Shown here piece by piece: positions 7,571 through 16,023 of a stretch of DNA of 64,000 nucleotides. The DNA is from Ornithinimicrobium avium. Its GTDB lineage: Bacteria > Actinomycetota > Actinomycetes > Actinomycetales > Dermatophilaceae. The notes under the pieces are model-generated. The model did no database searches. It was not told the origin of the DNA and was given only the letters and a program-made list of their open reading frames with translations. The stretch is from positions 3,100,001 through 3,164,000 of the forward strand of contig NZ_CP031229.1 in the NCBI RefSeq assembly GCF_003351765.1, written 5' to 3'. The position numbers and the translations under genes are program-made. Position 1 is the first letter of the stretch. Each line of letters starts with the position of its first letter.

Positions 7571-9889
7571 GTGAGCACCGCCCTGTACCGCCGCTACCGG
7601 CCCGAGTCCTTCGCCGACGTCATCGGCCAGGAGCACGTCACGGAGCCGCTGATGCAGGCGCTGCGGTCGGGGCGGGTCAACCACGCCTACCTGTTCTCCG
7701 GGCCGCGCGGGTGCGGCAAGACGACCAGCGCGCGCATCCTGGCCCGCTGCCTGAACTGCGAGCAGGGGCCCACGCCGGAGCCGTGCGGCACCTGCCAGTC
7801 CTGCGAGGCACTCGCCCGGGACGGGGCCGGCTCGGTCGACGTGATCGAGATCGACGCGGCCAGCCACGGCGGCGTCGACGACGCCCGTGACCTGCGCGAG
7901 CGGGCCGCGTTCGGGCCGGCGCAGTCGCGCTACAAGGTCTACATCATCGACGAGGCGCACATGGTGACGCCCAACGGCTTCAACGCGCTGCTCAAGGTCG
8001 TCGAGGAGCCGCCGCCGCACGTGAAGTTCATCTTCGCCACGACCGAGCCGGACAAGGTCCTGGCCACGATCCGGTCGCGGACCCACCACTACCCCTTCCA
8101 TCTCGTCCCACCGCAGCGGCTGGGTGCCTACCTGGAGCAGGTGAGCGGGCAGGAGGGCGTGGCGCTGGAGCCGGGGGTGCTGTCCTTCGTCACGCGCGCC
8201 GGTGGTGGCTCGGTCCGCGACTCGCTGTCGGTCCTGGACCAGCTCATCAGCGGCGCCGGCGAGGAGGGGCTGACCTACGAGCGGACGGCCGCGCTGCTGG
8301 GGTTCACCGACGTCGAGCTGCTGGACGCGGTCGTGGACGCGGTCGCCGCCGGGGACGCGGCCACGGTCTTCCAGCAGGTCGACAGGGTCATGGAGTCCGG
8401 GCACGACCCGCGCCGGTTCGTCGAGGACCTCCTCGAGCGCTACCGCGACCTCATCGTGCTCTCGGCGGTCGGCGACTCGGCCGCCGCCGGGGGACTGCTG
8501 CCCGGCCTGCCGGCCGACCAGATCGACCGGATGCGCCACCAGGCCTCGGTGCAGGGCGCCGAGGCGCTCTCCCGCGCCGCCGACGTCGTCAGCCACGGCC
8601 TGTCCGAGATGACCGGCGCGGTGTCCTTCCGGCTCATGCTCGAGCTCCTCGTCGCCCGCCTCCTGCTCCCCTCCGCCGCGGGCGAGGAGGGGTATGGCGT
8701 GCGCCTGGACCGCATCGAGCGCCGCCTCGCCGCGTCCTCGGGCGGGCAACCCGCAGCAGCGCCGCAGCAGCCTGCCCCGGCGCAGCAGCCCGCCCCGGCG
8801 CAGCAGGTGCCCGCAGCGGCACCGCAGGCGGCCCCGCGACCGGCGCCCGAGGAGGCGGCAGCTGGTCAGGGAGCCGCACCCGGACCCCCGCAGCCCGGGC
8901 CCGAGCAGGAGCGGCCGCAGCCGCAGTCGGGACCGCCGCCGTCGCAGGAGCCCGCCCCCACGTCCGAGCCTCAGCCGACCGACCGGTCGGCGCCCGGCGC
9001 GCTCGACACCGCCGCGCTGCGGCGGCAGTGGCCGGACGTGCTCGAGCACGTCCGGCAGATCAGCAGGCGCACGTGGAGCGGTCTGCAGATGGCTGTGCTC
9101 CTGGACTACGACGGACGCCGGGTGCTGCTGGGCATGCCCGACGAGAACTGGATCCGCCACTTCATCGGGACGCCCCACCAGGAGGCGCTGCGCCAGGCGC
9201 TCATCGAGTCGATCGCGCTCGACGCCCAGGTCGAGGCGGTCGTCTCCGGAGCGGGCCGCCCCCAGAGCGGGTCACCGCAGGCTGGACCCCCGCCGCAGCC
9301 CGCCGCGCCGCAGCAGCACCTGGCGCCGCAGCAGCAGCCGACGGACCCCCAGGGTGCGGCCCCGCCGCCGCTCGAGGACCGTCCGCGCTCGGGACGCATC
9401 CGCACCCGGGCCGGCCAGGCTGCAGCGGGAGACGCGGCCGCCCGTTCCGCGGCCCCGCCCCGTGCCCCAGCACGTCCGGCACGTCCCTCGGCGGACGACC
9501 CGGCGGCGGCCCCGACCCCCGCGCAGGCTGCACCGGCCCCCTCTATGGCCGACCAGCTCGGCGCCAGCCGTCGCACACCGCACGCTGCCGGACCCGACTG
9601 GTCCCAGCAGGCGCGGTCGGCCTCCGCCCCGGCGTGGGCGACCGGCGACCCCGAGCCCGAGCCCGACGCCAAGGCTGACGCTCGGACCACGGGTCAGCCC
9701 GTCACCCGTGACGCGGTCACCGTCGCGGAGCAGCCCCAGGCCTCCGCGCCCGCCCGGCCGGCTCCCGACGGCGATGCGCCCAGCGACGACGACGAGGACC
9801 TCGCCACCTCGGGAGTGGTCGGGCAGCCGGTGATCGAGCACGTCCTGGGCGGTACCGTCATCGCCATCAACGACGATCCCGTGGCCTGA
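7571..9889 (+). CDS. dnaX: DNA polymerase III subunits gamma and tau
   Basis: 772-residue clamp-loader ATPase. The GTG start at 7571 lies 6 bases after TAGGGT (7559-7564), suggesting a leaderless mRNA. Residues 1-230 are the AAA+ core: YRRYRPESFADVIGQEHV, Walker A GPRGCGKTT, zinc-binding cysteines in CLNCEQGPTPEPCGTCQSC, DEAH-type Walker B IIDEAHM and sensor 1 FIFATTEP. Domain III follows to about residue 370. The rest is a long Pro/Ala/Gln-rich tail with an ordered island around residues 480-560 (RQWPDVLEHVRQISRRTW), the tau region that contacts the polymerase. The tail is longer than in E. coli. YbaB, usually next to dnaX, is absent; PlsC and HAD genes come instead, with recR further on. 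Confidence 0.96.
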   Translation: MSTALYRRYRPESFADVIGQEHVTEPLMQALRSGRVNHAYLFSGPRGCGKTTSARILARCLNCEQGPTPEPCGTCQSCEALARDGAGSVDVIEIDAASHGGVDDARDLRERAAFGPAQSRYKVYIIDEAHMVTPNGFNALLKVVEEPPPHVKFIFATTEPDKVLATIRSRTHHYPFHLVPPQRLGAYLEQVSGQEGVALEPGVLSFVTRAGGGSVRDSLSVLDQLISGAGEEGLTYERTAALLGFTDVELLDAVVDAVAAGDAATVFQQVDRVMESGHDPRRFVEDLLERYRDLIVLSAVGDSAAAGGLLPGLPADQIDRMRHQASVQGAEALSRAADVVSHGLSEMTGAVSFRLMLELLVARLLLPSAAGEEGYGVRLDRIERRLAASSGGQPAAAPQQPAPAQQPAPAQQVPAAAPQAAPRPAPEEAAAGQGAAPGPPQPGPEQERPQPQSGPPPSQEPAPTSEPQPTDRSAPGALDTAALRRQWPDVLEHVRQISRRTWSGLQMAVLLDYDGRRVLLGMPDENWIRHFIGTPHQEALRQALIESIALDAQVEAVVSGAGRPQSGSPQAGPPPQPAAPQQHLAPQQQPTDPQGAAPPPLEDRPRSGRIRTRAGQAAAGDAAARSAAPPRAPARPARPSADDPAAAPTPAQAAPAPSMADQLGASRRTPHAAGPDWSQQARSASAPAWATGDPEPEPDAKADARTTGQPVTRDAVTVAEQPQASAPARPAPDGDAPSDDDEDLATSGVVGQPVIEHVLGGTVIAINDDPVA

Positions 9890-9899
9890 AAGGACGGAG

Positions 9900-10574
9900 A
9901 TGCTCTACGAGGTGCTCCACCCGGTGGCGACCCCGCTCGCCCGCCTCATCTGGCGCCCCGAGGTCGTCGGCACCGACAACGTCCCAGCGACTGGCGGCGT
10001 GATCCTCGCCAGCAACCATCTGTCCTTCGCCGACAGCGTCGTCATCCCCCTCACCTCGCCGCGGCAGGTGGCCTTCCTGGCCAAGTCCGAGTACTTCACC
10101 GGCACCGGCGTCAAGGGCTGGATCAGCCGTGAGTGGTTCACCGGCGTCGGCTCGATCCCCGTCAACCGCGACGACGTCCGCGCCGCGCAGGAGTCCCTTG
10201 ACCTCGCGCTGACGCACGTCCGCGGGGGAGGGGCGTTCGGGATCTACCCCGAGGGCACCCGCTCCCGTGACGGTCGTCTCTACCGCGGACGCACCGGCGT
10301 GGCCTGGCTCGCGCTGGAGTCCGGCTGCCCGGTCGTCCCGGTGGCGCTCACCGGCACCGACCAGATCATGCCGGTGGGCTCCCGGCTGCCCCGCCGGGCC
10401 AGGGTCCGGGTCGAGTTCGGTGCGCCGATCGAGGTGGGCGACCGGTTCTCCGGCATGCCGCAGGGCCGGGCGCGCCGCCAGCTCACCGACGAGGTGATGG
10501 CCGCGATCCTGGCCATGTCGGGCCAGGAGTGGGCAGGGGAGTACAACCAGCGGCAGCCGGACCTGCCCGGATGA
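9900..10574 (+). CDS. 1-acyl-glycerol-3-phosphate acyltransferase (PlsC family)
   Basis: 224 residues; AAGGACGGAG stands directly before the ATG. The acyltransferase box NHLSFAD (HX4D) lies near residues 39-45 and YPEGTRS near 118-124. Between them is GVGSIPVNRDD, and further on GCPVVPVALTGTDQIMP. These are the four conserved blocks of the PlsC/PlsB superfamily. The enzyme transfers an acyl chain to lysophosphatidate at the membrane. Its stop overlaps the next gene's start (ATGA), so it is translationally coupled to the HAD phosphatase. Substrate preference cannot be told from sequence. Confidence 0.9.
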   Translation: MLYEVLHPVATPLARLIWRPEVVGTDNVPATGGVILASNHLSFADSVVIPLTSPRQVAFLAKSEYFTGTGVKGWISREWFTGVGSIPVNRDDVRAAQESLDLALTHVRGGGAFGIYPEGTRSRDGRLYRGRTGVAWLALESGCPVVPVALTGTDQIMPVGSRLPRRARVRVEFGAPIEVGDRFSGMPQGRARRQLTDEVMAAILAMSGQEWAGEYNQRQPDLPG

Positions 10575-11230
10575 TCCTCGCAGACCGACCCTGGGAGGCA
10601 GTGCTCTTCGACTTCGACGGCACGCTCGCCGACACCATCCCCCTCATCCTCGCCTCCTACCGCCACACCCTCCACGGGCTGGAGGTCCCCGTGGGTGACG
10701 CCGAGATGCGCAGCTGGATCGGGCGCACCCTGATCGACGTCCTCGAGGAGCGCCACCCCGGCCGGGGCGAGGAGCTGGTGCTCCGCTACCGCGAGCACAA
10801 CCTGCTCCACCACGACACGCTCATCCGCGCCGTCGAGGGGGCGGCCGGCCTGCTCACCGAGCTCACGGCGTACGGCATACCCGTCGCGGTGGTCTCATCC
10901 AAGGGGCGCCAGACGGTCCGTCGCGGGATGCGCGTGACCGGCCTGCCGGAGGTCGAGCACGTCGTCGGGATGGAGGACACCAGCGTGCACAAGCCAGATC
11001 CCGCGCCGCTGCTCGAGGGCGCCCGGCGGGTGGGGGCTGCACCGGCGGGCTGCGCCTACGTGGGCGACGCGGTCGTCGACGTGCTCGCCGCGCGGGCCGC
11101 AGGCATGACCGCCGTGGCCGTCACCTGGGGTGCGGGCACCCGCGAGGCGCTGTCCAGCGCAGACCACGTCGTTGACGACGTCGTCGGCCTGCGCGCGGCG
11201 CTGCTCGGCGCACGCAGCCGGACGGCATAG
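10571..11230 (+). CDS. HAD-superfamily phosphatase (Gph/PpaX-like)
   Basis: 219 residues from ATG 10571, chosen because it overlaps the plsC stop as ATGA. Motif I is FDFDGTLADT near residue 12, followed by a helical cap. Motif II is VVSSKG, the motif III lysine lies in HKPDPAPLLEGARRV, and motif IV is YVGDAVVDVLAARAAGM. This is the layout of phosphoglycolate and pyrophosphate phosphatases of subfamily IA. Substrate cannot be inferred. Coupling to an acyltransferase might suggest a phospholipid-related phosphomonoester, but that is only context. Confidence 0.85.
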   Translation: MILADRPWEAVLFDFDGTLADTIPLILASYRHTLHGLEVPVGDAEMRSWIGRTLIDVLEERHPGRGEELVLRYREHNLLHHDTLIRAVEGAAGLLTELTAYGIPVAVVSSKGRQTVRRGMRVTGLPEVEHVVGMEDTSVHKPDPAPLLEGARRVGAAPAGCAYVGDAVVDVLAARAAGMTAVAVTWGAGTREALSSADHVVDDVVGLRAALLGARSRTA

Positions 11231-11241
11231 GCTCGGCCCCT

Positions 11242-11859
11242 GTGTACGAGGGTGTGGTCCAGGACCTGATCGACGAGCTCGGCCGGCTGCCCGGCGTCGG
11301 CCCCAAGGGCGCCCAGCGGATCGCCTTCCACCTGCTCACCGCGGACCCGGAGGACATCACCCGGCTGGCGGACGCGTTGGTGCAGATCCGCGAGAAGGTC
11401 AGCTTCTGCGAGGTCTGCGGCAACGTCGCGGAGGCCCAGCGCTGCCGGATCTGCCTGGACCCGCGGCGCGACACCTCGCTCATCTGCGTGGTGGAGCAGA
11501 GCCAGGACGTCGCCGCGATCGAGCGGACCCGTGAGTTCCGCGGCCGCTACCACGTGCTCGGCGGGGCGATCAACCCGATCGGCGGCGTGGGCCCGGAGGA
11601 CCTGCGCGTGCGCGAGCTGGTCGCGCGGCTGGCCGACGGCCAGGTCGGCGAGGTCATCATCGCCACCGACCCCAACCTCGAGGGGGAGGCGACGGCGACC
11701 TACCTGGCCCGGATGCTGGCCGCCTTCGAGGGCGTGCGCGTCACCCGGCTCGCCTCGGGGCTGCCTGTCGGGGGCGACCTGGAGTATGCCGACGAGGTCA
11801 CCCTCGGGCGGGCCTTCGAGGGCCGACGCCTGCTCTCCGGCGGCGCGCCGACGACCTGA
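11242..11859 (+). CDS. recR: Recombination mediator RecR
   Basis: 205 residues. The GTG start at 11242 is 8 bases after TAGGCT (11228-11233). The helix-hairpin-helix LPGVGPKGAQRIAFHLL, the C4 zinc finger CEVCGNVAEAQRCRIC, and the Toprim domain (ICVVEQSQDVAAIERT, YHVLGGAINPIGGVGPEDL, IIATDPNLEGEATATYL) are all intact. RecR acts with RecF/RecO to load RecA at gaps. It sits in the expected dnaX-recR neighbourhood, although YbaB is missing and a two-component system lies between recR and the DUF5063 gene that usually follows. Confidence 0.96.
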   Translation: MYEGVVQDLIDELGRLPGVGPKGAQRIAFHLLTADPEDITRLADALVQIREKVSFCEVCGNVAEAQRCRICLDPRRDTSLICVVEQSQDVAAIERTREFRGRYHVLGGAINPIGGVGPEDLRVRELVARLADGQVGEVIIATDPNLEGEATATYLARMLAAFEGVRVTRLASGLPVGGDLEYADEVTLGRAFEGRRLLSGGAPTT

Positions 11860-11880
11860 TCCGGCGGCCGGCCCGGTGGC

Positions 11881-12561
11881 CTACCGGCCCACGAGGCCCG
11901 TCTCGTGCGCCAGGACGGCGGCCTGCAGCCGGTCGCGCAGGCCGAGCTTCATGAGGAGCCGGGCCACGTGTGTCTTGACGGTCGTCTCCGCCACGTAGAG
12001 CCGGCCGGCGATCTCGGCGTTGCTCAGGCCCTCGGCGACGAGCCGCAGCACGTCCAGCTCGCGCGCGGTGAGCTGTTCCAGGCGGTCCGGCGCCACCCGG
12101 GTCCTCGCTGTGAAGCGCTCGACGAGCCGATGGATGACGGCCGGCGCGAGCACGGCGTCGGCGCCGCGCCCGGTCCGCCGGACCGCGTCGACGATCTCCT
12201 CGCCCGGCATGTCCTTGAGCAGGAAACCGGCGGCGCCGGCCAGCAGTGCGGCGTGCACGTACTCGTCCAGGTCGAAGGTGGTCAGCACGAGGACCGCGGT
12301 CCCGGGGTGGGCGGCCACGATCTCCTGCGCCGCGCTCAGCCCGTCGCGCAGCGGCATCCGCACGTCGAGGAGCAGGACGTCGGGGTGCTCGCGGGCGACG
12401 AGCGCGACCGCCTCCTGGCCGTCCGCCGCCTCGCCCACCACGACGAGGTCCGGCTCCGTCTCCAGGATGGCGCGCACGCCGGAGCGCACGAGGTCCTGGT
12501 CGTCGGCGATCGCGACCCGGATGGTGCCGGGGGCCGTGCCGGGGGTCGTGCCGGCGGTCAT
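11881..12561 (-). CDS. NarL/LuxR-family response regulator
   Basis: 226 residues from ATG 12561 (MTAGTTPGTAPGTIRVAIAD). The receiver domain has acidic pocket DD after VAIA, the phospho-acceptor Asp in VLLLDVRMP and the Lys in FLLKDMP. The C-terminal LuxR HTH reads LTARELDVLRLVAEGLSNAEIAGRLYVAETTVKTHV. The start overlaps the stop of the upstream kinase gene as ATGA, so this is a coupled kinase-regulator pair. The likely target is the divergent membrane-protein gene at 14775, or the system's own promoter. It is convergent with recR with only 21 bases between stops. Confidence 0.92.
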   Translation of the reverse strand: MTAGTTPGTAPGTIRVAIADDQDLVRSGVRAILETEPDLVVVGEAADGQEAVALVAREHPDVLLLDVRMPLRDGLSAAQEIVAAHPGTAVLVLTTFDLDEYVHAALLAGAAGFLLKDMPGEEIVDAVRRTGRGADAVLAPAVIHRLVERFTARTRVAPDRLEQLTARELDVLRLVAEGLSNAEIAGRLYVAETTVKTHVARLLMKLGLRDRLQAAVLAHETGLVGR

Positions 12562-14630
12562 GCCGGTGCCCTCGTCAGCGGCAGGATGGCCCGCACGTCG
12601 AACCCACCGGCCGGCACGGCCCTCCACTCCAGCCGGCCGCCGCAGGCCCGTACCCGCTCCTCCATGCCGAGCAGCCCGCGGCGGGCGGGGTCCGACGGGC
12701 CTGCGTGGCGCTCTCCGGCGGTGCTGCTCACGCGCACGTCCACGGTCCGCTCGCCGGACAGCACGCTGACTCGCACCTCGGCGGCCGGTGCGTGGCGCAG
12801 CACGTTGGTCAGCGACTCCTGCACCACCCGGTAGAGCGCCACCCGGCCGGCCGCGTCCAGGAGCGGGTCGGCGTCGCACAGCTCCGCGCGCACGCTCAGC
12901 CCGCAGTCCCGGGCGTGCTCCAGCAGCTCGCCGACCGCTGCGAGGCCGGGGCGTCCAGGGTCCGTCCACGGGGTCGGCACGTCGTCGTCCTGCCCGCTGC
13001 CCAGACCGGCCGTGAGCTCGGCCAGGCCAATGTGGCCAGCACGGCTCATCGCGGCCAGCGTCTCTGCCTCGTGGTCGGTCACCGGCCCCGCCGTCGGACC
13101 CGGCCCCGTCGTCGGGAGCGGCGCTCCCGTCGGGCGCGGCGCCGGCGTCCCCCGCGCCGCCCTGGCACGGCGCAGGGCCCCGGCCTGGAGGACCACGACG
13201 GTGAGACTGTGACCGAGCGCGTCGTGCAGCTCCCTGGCCAGCCGTCCGCGCTCATCCATCCCGGCGGTACGTGCCGCGGCCTCGTGCTGCCGGGCCATCT
13301 CGTCGGCGCTCCGGCGCAGGTCGTGGACGAGCCTGCTGCCCTCCTGCATGGCCGCTCCGGCGGCGAAGCTGAGGAGGACGACGACCAGGGCGTCGCCCAG
13401 CCCGGGCCATCCCAGCGTGAGCTGCAGACCCACGAGGCAGGTGGCGAGCGCGAGAGGTCCGAGTGCCCGGCGGACGAGGGCGGCCGCGACGAAGGGCGGC
13501 ACGAACGCGAGAGCGACCCCCGTCAGGCTGCCGTCGAGGTCCGCGACCAAGGAGCCGACGAGGACGACGACCGCCCAGAAGCACGCGGTCAGGAGGAGCG
13601 GTGAGGCCCACGCCAGCGCGAGCGGGAGGGTCACGGCGACGCAGGCCAGCACCGCCAGCGGCAGCGGCACCCGCACCGCGAGGTGCGGGAGCTCGAGGAG
13701 GAGGGTGCCGGCCACGACCGACCCGGCGAGCGCGGTCCAGGACCTGGCCCCGGCAGCGGGGCGCCAGGGCGACGGACCTGCGGGGCCGGCGGTGACCCGG
13801 CCGGAGGTCGCCTGGCCGGTCGAGGTCGCGGTGAGCGGGACAGCCAGGGCAGGGATGTCGGGATCAGGGTCGGGAACCAGCGAGACCACCGCCTGGCGCG
13901 TCCGCACCAGGAGGGCGCGCGCATCCTGCTCGATCCCGGCGATCTCGGCGCCGTCCAGCCCTCGCTCCATCTCCCGTGCCCGCGCGGCGGCGTCGACCCG
14001 CACGGTCAGGGCCGCCATCCCGACCAGCAGCTCCTGACCCACCTGCTTGGACACGGCCAGCCGCGCCCGTGCGGCCGCCTCCCGGGCTCCCTGATCGCCC
14101 GCCGCGAGCAGCTCGGCAGAGCGTCGCCGCAACTCGCCGGCCGCCGTGCGCCGGGCCCGCACGAGCCGGCCGGCGCACACGGGCACCGCGACCACGAAGA
14201 GGACGGCGAAGACGACGGCCGCGCCCGTGCTCCGGCCGGTCCCCGCCAGGAGGTCGGTGGCCACGACGAGGACGGCGGGCAGCGGTGCGCCGAGGAGGAG
14301 CGCGCGGCGTGCGGCATACGCACCCAGGCTGTAGGCGGCCACGACGAGGACCAGCACGCCCACAGCGGAGTCGGTCACCGGGACCTGCGCCCAGCGCTGC
14401 AGCAGCGAGCCGACGAGGGCGAGACCGGTCAGCGTGCCCACGCACGCGAGCGGCCGCACCCGACGCCAGGCGACCGGCGCGAAGGTGCCGGCCCCCACGA
14501 GCCCGAGGAGCAGCGCGGGGGACCCGTGGTCGTGGGCGCGCACCAGCGCCTCGGCCGCGGCGGCTGCCACGACGGCGGCTGCGAGCCACCGGTCCGCGGT
14601 GCGGGGGGACCCGGACTGGCGCCTGGTCAC
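12558..14630 (-). CDS. Sensor histidine kinase of the HisKA_3 (NarL-partner) class with an internal degenerate duplicate
   Basis: 690 residues from GTG 14630. An N-terminal block of membrane helices (about residues 10-150) is followed at 185-255 by ARARLAVSKQVGQELLVGMA and IEQDARALLVRTRQAVVSLV. That pattern matches a HisKA_3 dimerisation domain but has SKQV where the phospho-acceptor ELHD should be. A second membrane block (about 300-440) precedes the genuine dimerisation domain (GRLARELHDALGHSLTVVV, His near 468) and the ATPase domain with N-box QESLTNVLRHA and GLLGMEERV. The architecture looks like two fused kinases, the first of which lost its His and its ATPase domain. The ligand is unknown. 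The stop overlaps the regulator start. Confidence 0.85.
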   Translation of the reverse strand: MTRRQSGSPRTADRWLAAAVVAAAAAEALVRAHDHGSPALLLGLVGAGTFAPVAWRRVRPLACVGTLTGLALVGSLLQRWAQVPVTDSAVGVLVLVVAAYSLGAYAARRALLLGAPLPAVLVVATDLLAGTGRSTGAAVVFAVLFVVAVPVCAGRLVRARRTAAGELRRRSAELLAAGDQGAREAAARARLAVSKQVGQELLVGMAALTVRVDAAARAREMERGLDGAEIAGIEQDARALLVRTRQAVVSLVPDPDPDIPALAVPLTATSTGQATSGRVTAGPAGPSPWRPAAGARSWTALAGSVVAGTLLLELPHLAVRVPLPLAVLACVAVTLPLALAWASPLLLTACFWAVVVLVGSLVADLDGSLTGVALAFVPPFVAAALVRRALGPLALATCLVGLQLTLGWPGLGDALVVVLLSFAAGAAMQEGSRLVHDLRRSADEMARQHEAAARTAGMDERGRLARELHDALGHSLTVVVLQAGALRRARAARGTPAPRPTGAPLPTTGPGPTAGPVTDHEAETLAAMSRAGHIGLAELTAGLGSGQDDDVPTPWTDPGRPGLAAVGELLEHARDCGLSVRAELCDADPLLDAAGRVALYRVVQESLTNVLRHAPAAEVRVSVLSGERTVDVRVSSTAGERHAGPSDPARRGLLGMEERVRACGGRLEWRAVPAGGFDVRAILPLTRAPA

Positions 14631-14663
14631 GTCTGCAGCATAGGACCGCGGCGTGCGGCACGG

Positions 14664-14719
14664 CGTCCTCCGTGAGGACGACACCGGACGGACGACGCGA
14701 GGTCGGTCCTGGTACCGAC
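14664..14719. promoter_or_regulatory. Two inverted repeats in the divergent kinase / membrane-protein promoter region
   Basis: CGTCCTC-CGT-GAGGACG (14664-14680) and GTCGGT-N6-ACCGAC (14702-14719) lie between the divergent starts at 14630 and 14775. They are candidate binding sites for the adjacent NarL-type regulator. The spacing and similarity are suggestive only. Confidence 0.3.
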
Positions 14720-14774
14720 GACACGGACGCCGGACGTCCCTAGCGTCGAGGGCGTCCGTTCGAAGGAGGACCTC

Positions 14775-15383
14775 ATGACCACCGTCCCAGCCGGCCGACC
14801 CCGTCCGACGCCGACAGCCCTGGCGGACGCCGCGGTGCGCCGGAGGGGTCAGGGGCTCCTCCATGTCGGCGTCGCCGTGGGCGTCGTCGGGGCCATTACC
14901 GAGGCCGCGGTCCTCGCTGTGGCCACGAACACCGCGGACGGGCCCTACCGGTACGCCGCGGACTACTGGCTCACGGCGAGCGGCCTGCCGGTCGCCGTGG
15001 GCGCGGTCCTCGTCCTCGCCGGTGTCCGTCTCGTCCAGGACCGGCGTGACGGCCGGCTCGGTCAGGTCGGGCTGGGGCTCGTCGGCGTCACGATGGCCGC
15101 GCTGTGCGCGGTCCTCCTGGCGAGCCTGTTCGCCGGCCAGGACGTGCAGGGCGGCCCGACGTATGTCGCGTCCACCGCGCTCAGCTGGGTCGGCGTCGCT
15201 CTCTGCTCGGCCGGATCCTGGCGCGTGGGGATGGTGCCGCGCTGGCTGCTCGTGGTCTGGCCGGTGGTGTGGGCGGTGGGGTCGTTCTTCGCCGTCAGCG
15301 TCTCGCCCCTGCTCCTCGCCGCGCTCTACGTCACGCTGCTCGTGGTGGTGCGGTCGTCACCGGTGTCGCCGGAGGCCGGCTGA
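14775..15383 (+). CDS. Multi-pass membrane protein of unknown function, divergent from the two-component system
   Basis: 202 residues, ATG preceded by a strong AAGGAGG ribosome-binding site 7 bases upstream. After a basic, proline-rich N-terminus there are about five to six hydrophobic segments (HVGVAVGVVGAITEAAVLAV, LPVAVGAVLVLAGVRLV, VGLGLVGVTMAALCAVLLAS, STALSWVGVALCSAG, WLLVVWPVVWAVGSFFAVSV). No family motif is recognised. Its position opposite the kinase-regulator pair makes it the most likely regulated target or an accessory sensor. The next gene starts 16 bases downstream. Confidence 0.6.
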   Translation: MTTVPAGRPRPTPTALADAAVRRRGQGLLHVGVAVGVVGAITEAAVLAVATNTADGPYRYAADYWLTASGLPVAVGAVLVLAGVRLVQDRRDGRLGQVGLGLVGVTMAALCAVLLASLFAGQDVQGGPTYVASTALSWVGVALCSAGSWRVGMVPRWLLVVWPVVWAVGSFFAVSVSPLLLAALYVTLLVVVRSSPVSPEAG

Positions 15384-15398
15384 GCCTAGTGTGGGGGC

Positions 15399-15971
15399 AT
15401 GGACACGATCGTCGACGAGGGCTGGGACGAGCTCGCCCGGGAGATGCAGCACGAGGTGTCGGCCTACGTGACCGCGCTGCGGGAGGTGACCTCGGGGGAG
15501 GTGCCAGAGGCGGCGCTGCCGGTGCTGCTCCTCGCCGTGGGTCAGCTCTGCGGTGCGGGTGCCCGCCTCGGGGCGCTCGTCGACGTGGTCCCGGAGGAGC
15601 GCTTCGAGCCCGACCCCGGCCCCGACGCGGACCTGGACGGTCTGCACGAGCGGCTCCTCGAGCTGCTCGGCGGGGTGGACACCTACTGCGACCTGGAGGA
15701 CCCCGTCCTGTCCGCCGAGGTGGCCAGCGGCTCCCTGTCGGCCGACCTCGTGGCGATCGCCGACGACCTGCACCACGGCGCGCTGCACTACGAGGCCGGC
15801 CACCGGACCGAGGCCATGTGGTGGTGGCAGTTCAGCTACCTGTCGTCGTGGGGCGAGCGGGCCGCGGCCGCGCTGAGGGTCCTTCTCGCGCTGCTCGCGC
15901 ACGTCCGCCTCGACGCCGAGGAGGAGGACGTCATGGAGGCCGAGATGGCGGCCCTCCACGGGGTCGACTGA
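15399..15971 (+). CDS. DUF5063 family protein
   Basis: 190 residues; ATG lies 6 bases after TAGTGT (15387-15392), so probably leaderless. The sequence carries the family hallmarks PEAALPVLLLAVGQL, VVPEERFEPDPGPDADLDGL, ALHYEAGHRTEAMWWWQFSY and LLAHVRLD. DUF5063 proteins are small, acidic, largely helical and widespread in actinomycetes, commonly next to recR; their role is unknown. Here the two-component system and a membrane protein stand between recR and this gene, which suggests those were inserted later. Confidence 0.85.
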   Translation: MDTIVDEGWDELAREMQHEVSAYVTALREVTSGEVPEAALPVLLLAVGQLCGAGARLGALVDVVPEERFEPDPGPDADLDGLHERLLELLGGVDTYCDLEDPVLSAEVASGSLSADLVAIADDLHHGALHYEAGHRTEAMWWWQFSYLSSWGERAAAALRVLLALLAHVRLDAEEEDVMEAEMAALHGVD

Positions 15972-16023
15972 TCGGGCCCTCCTCGGACGCGGTCGTGCAG
16001 CCGGGGCGCCGCTCGCGGCAGCG

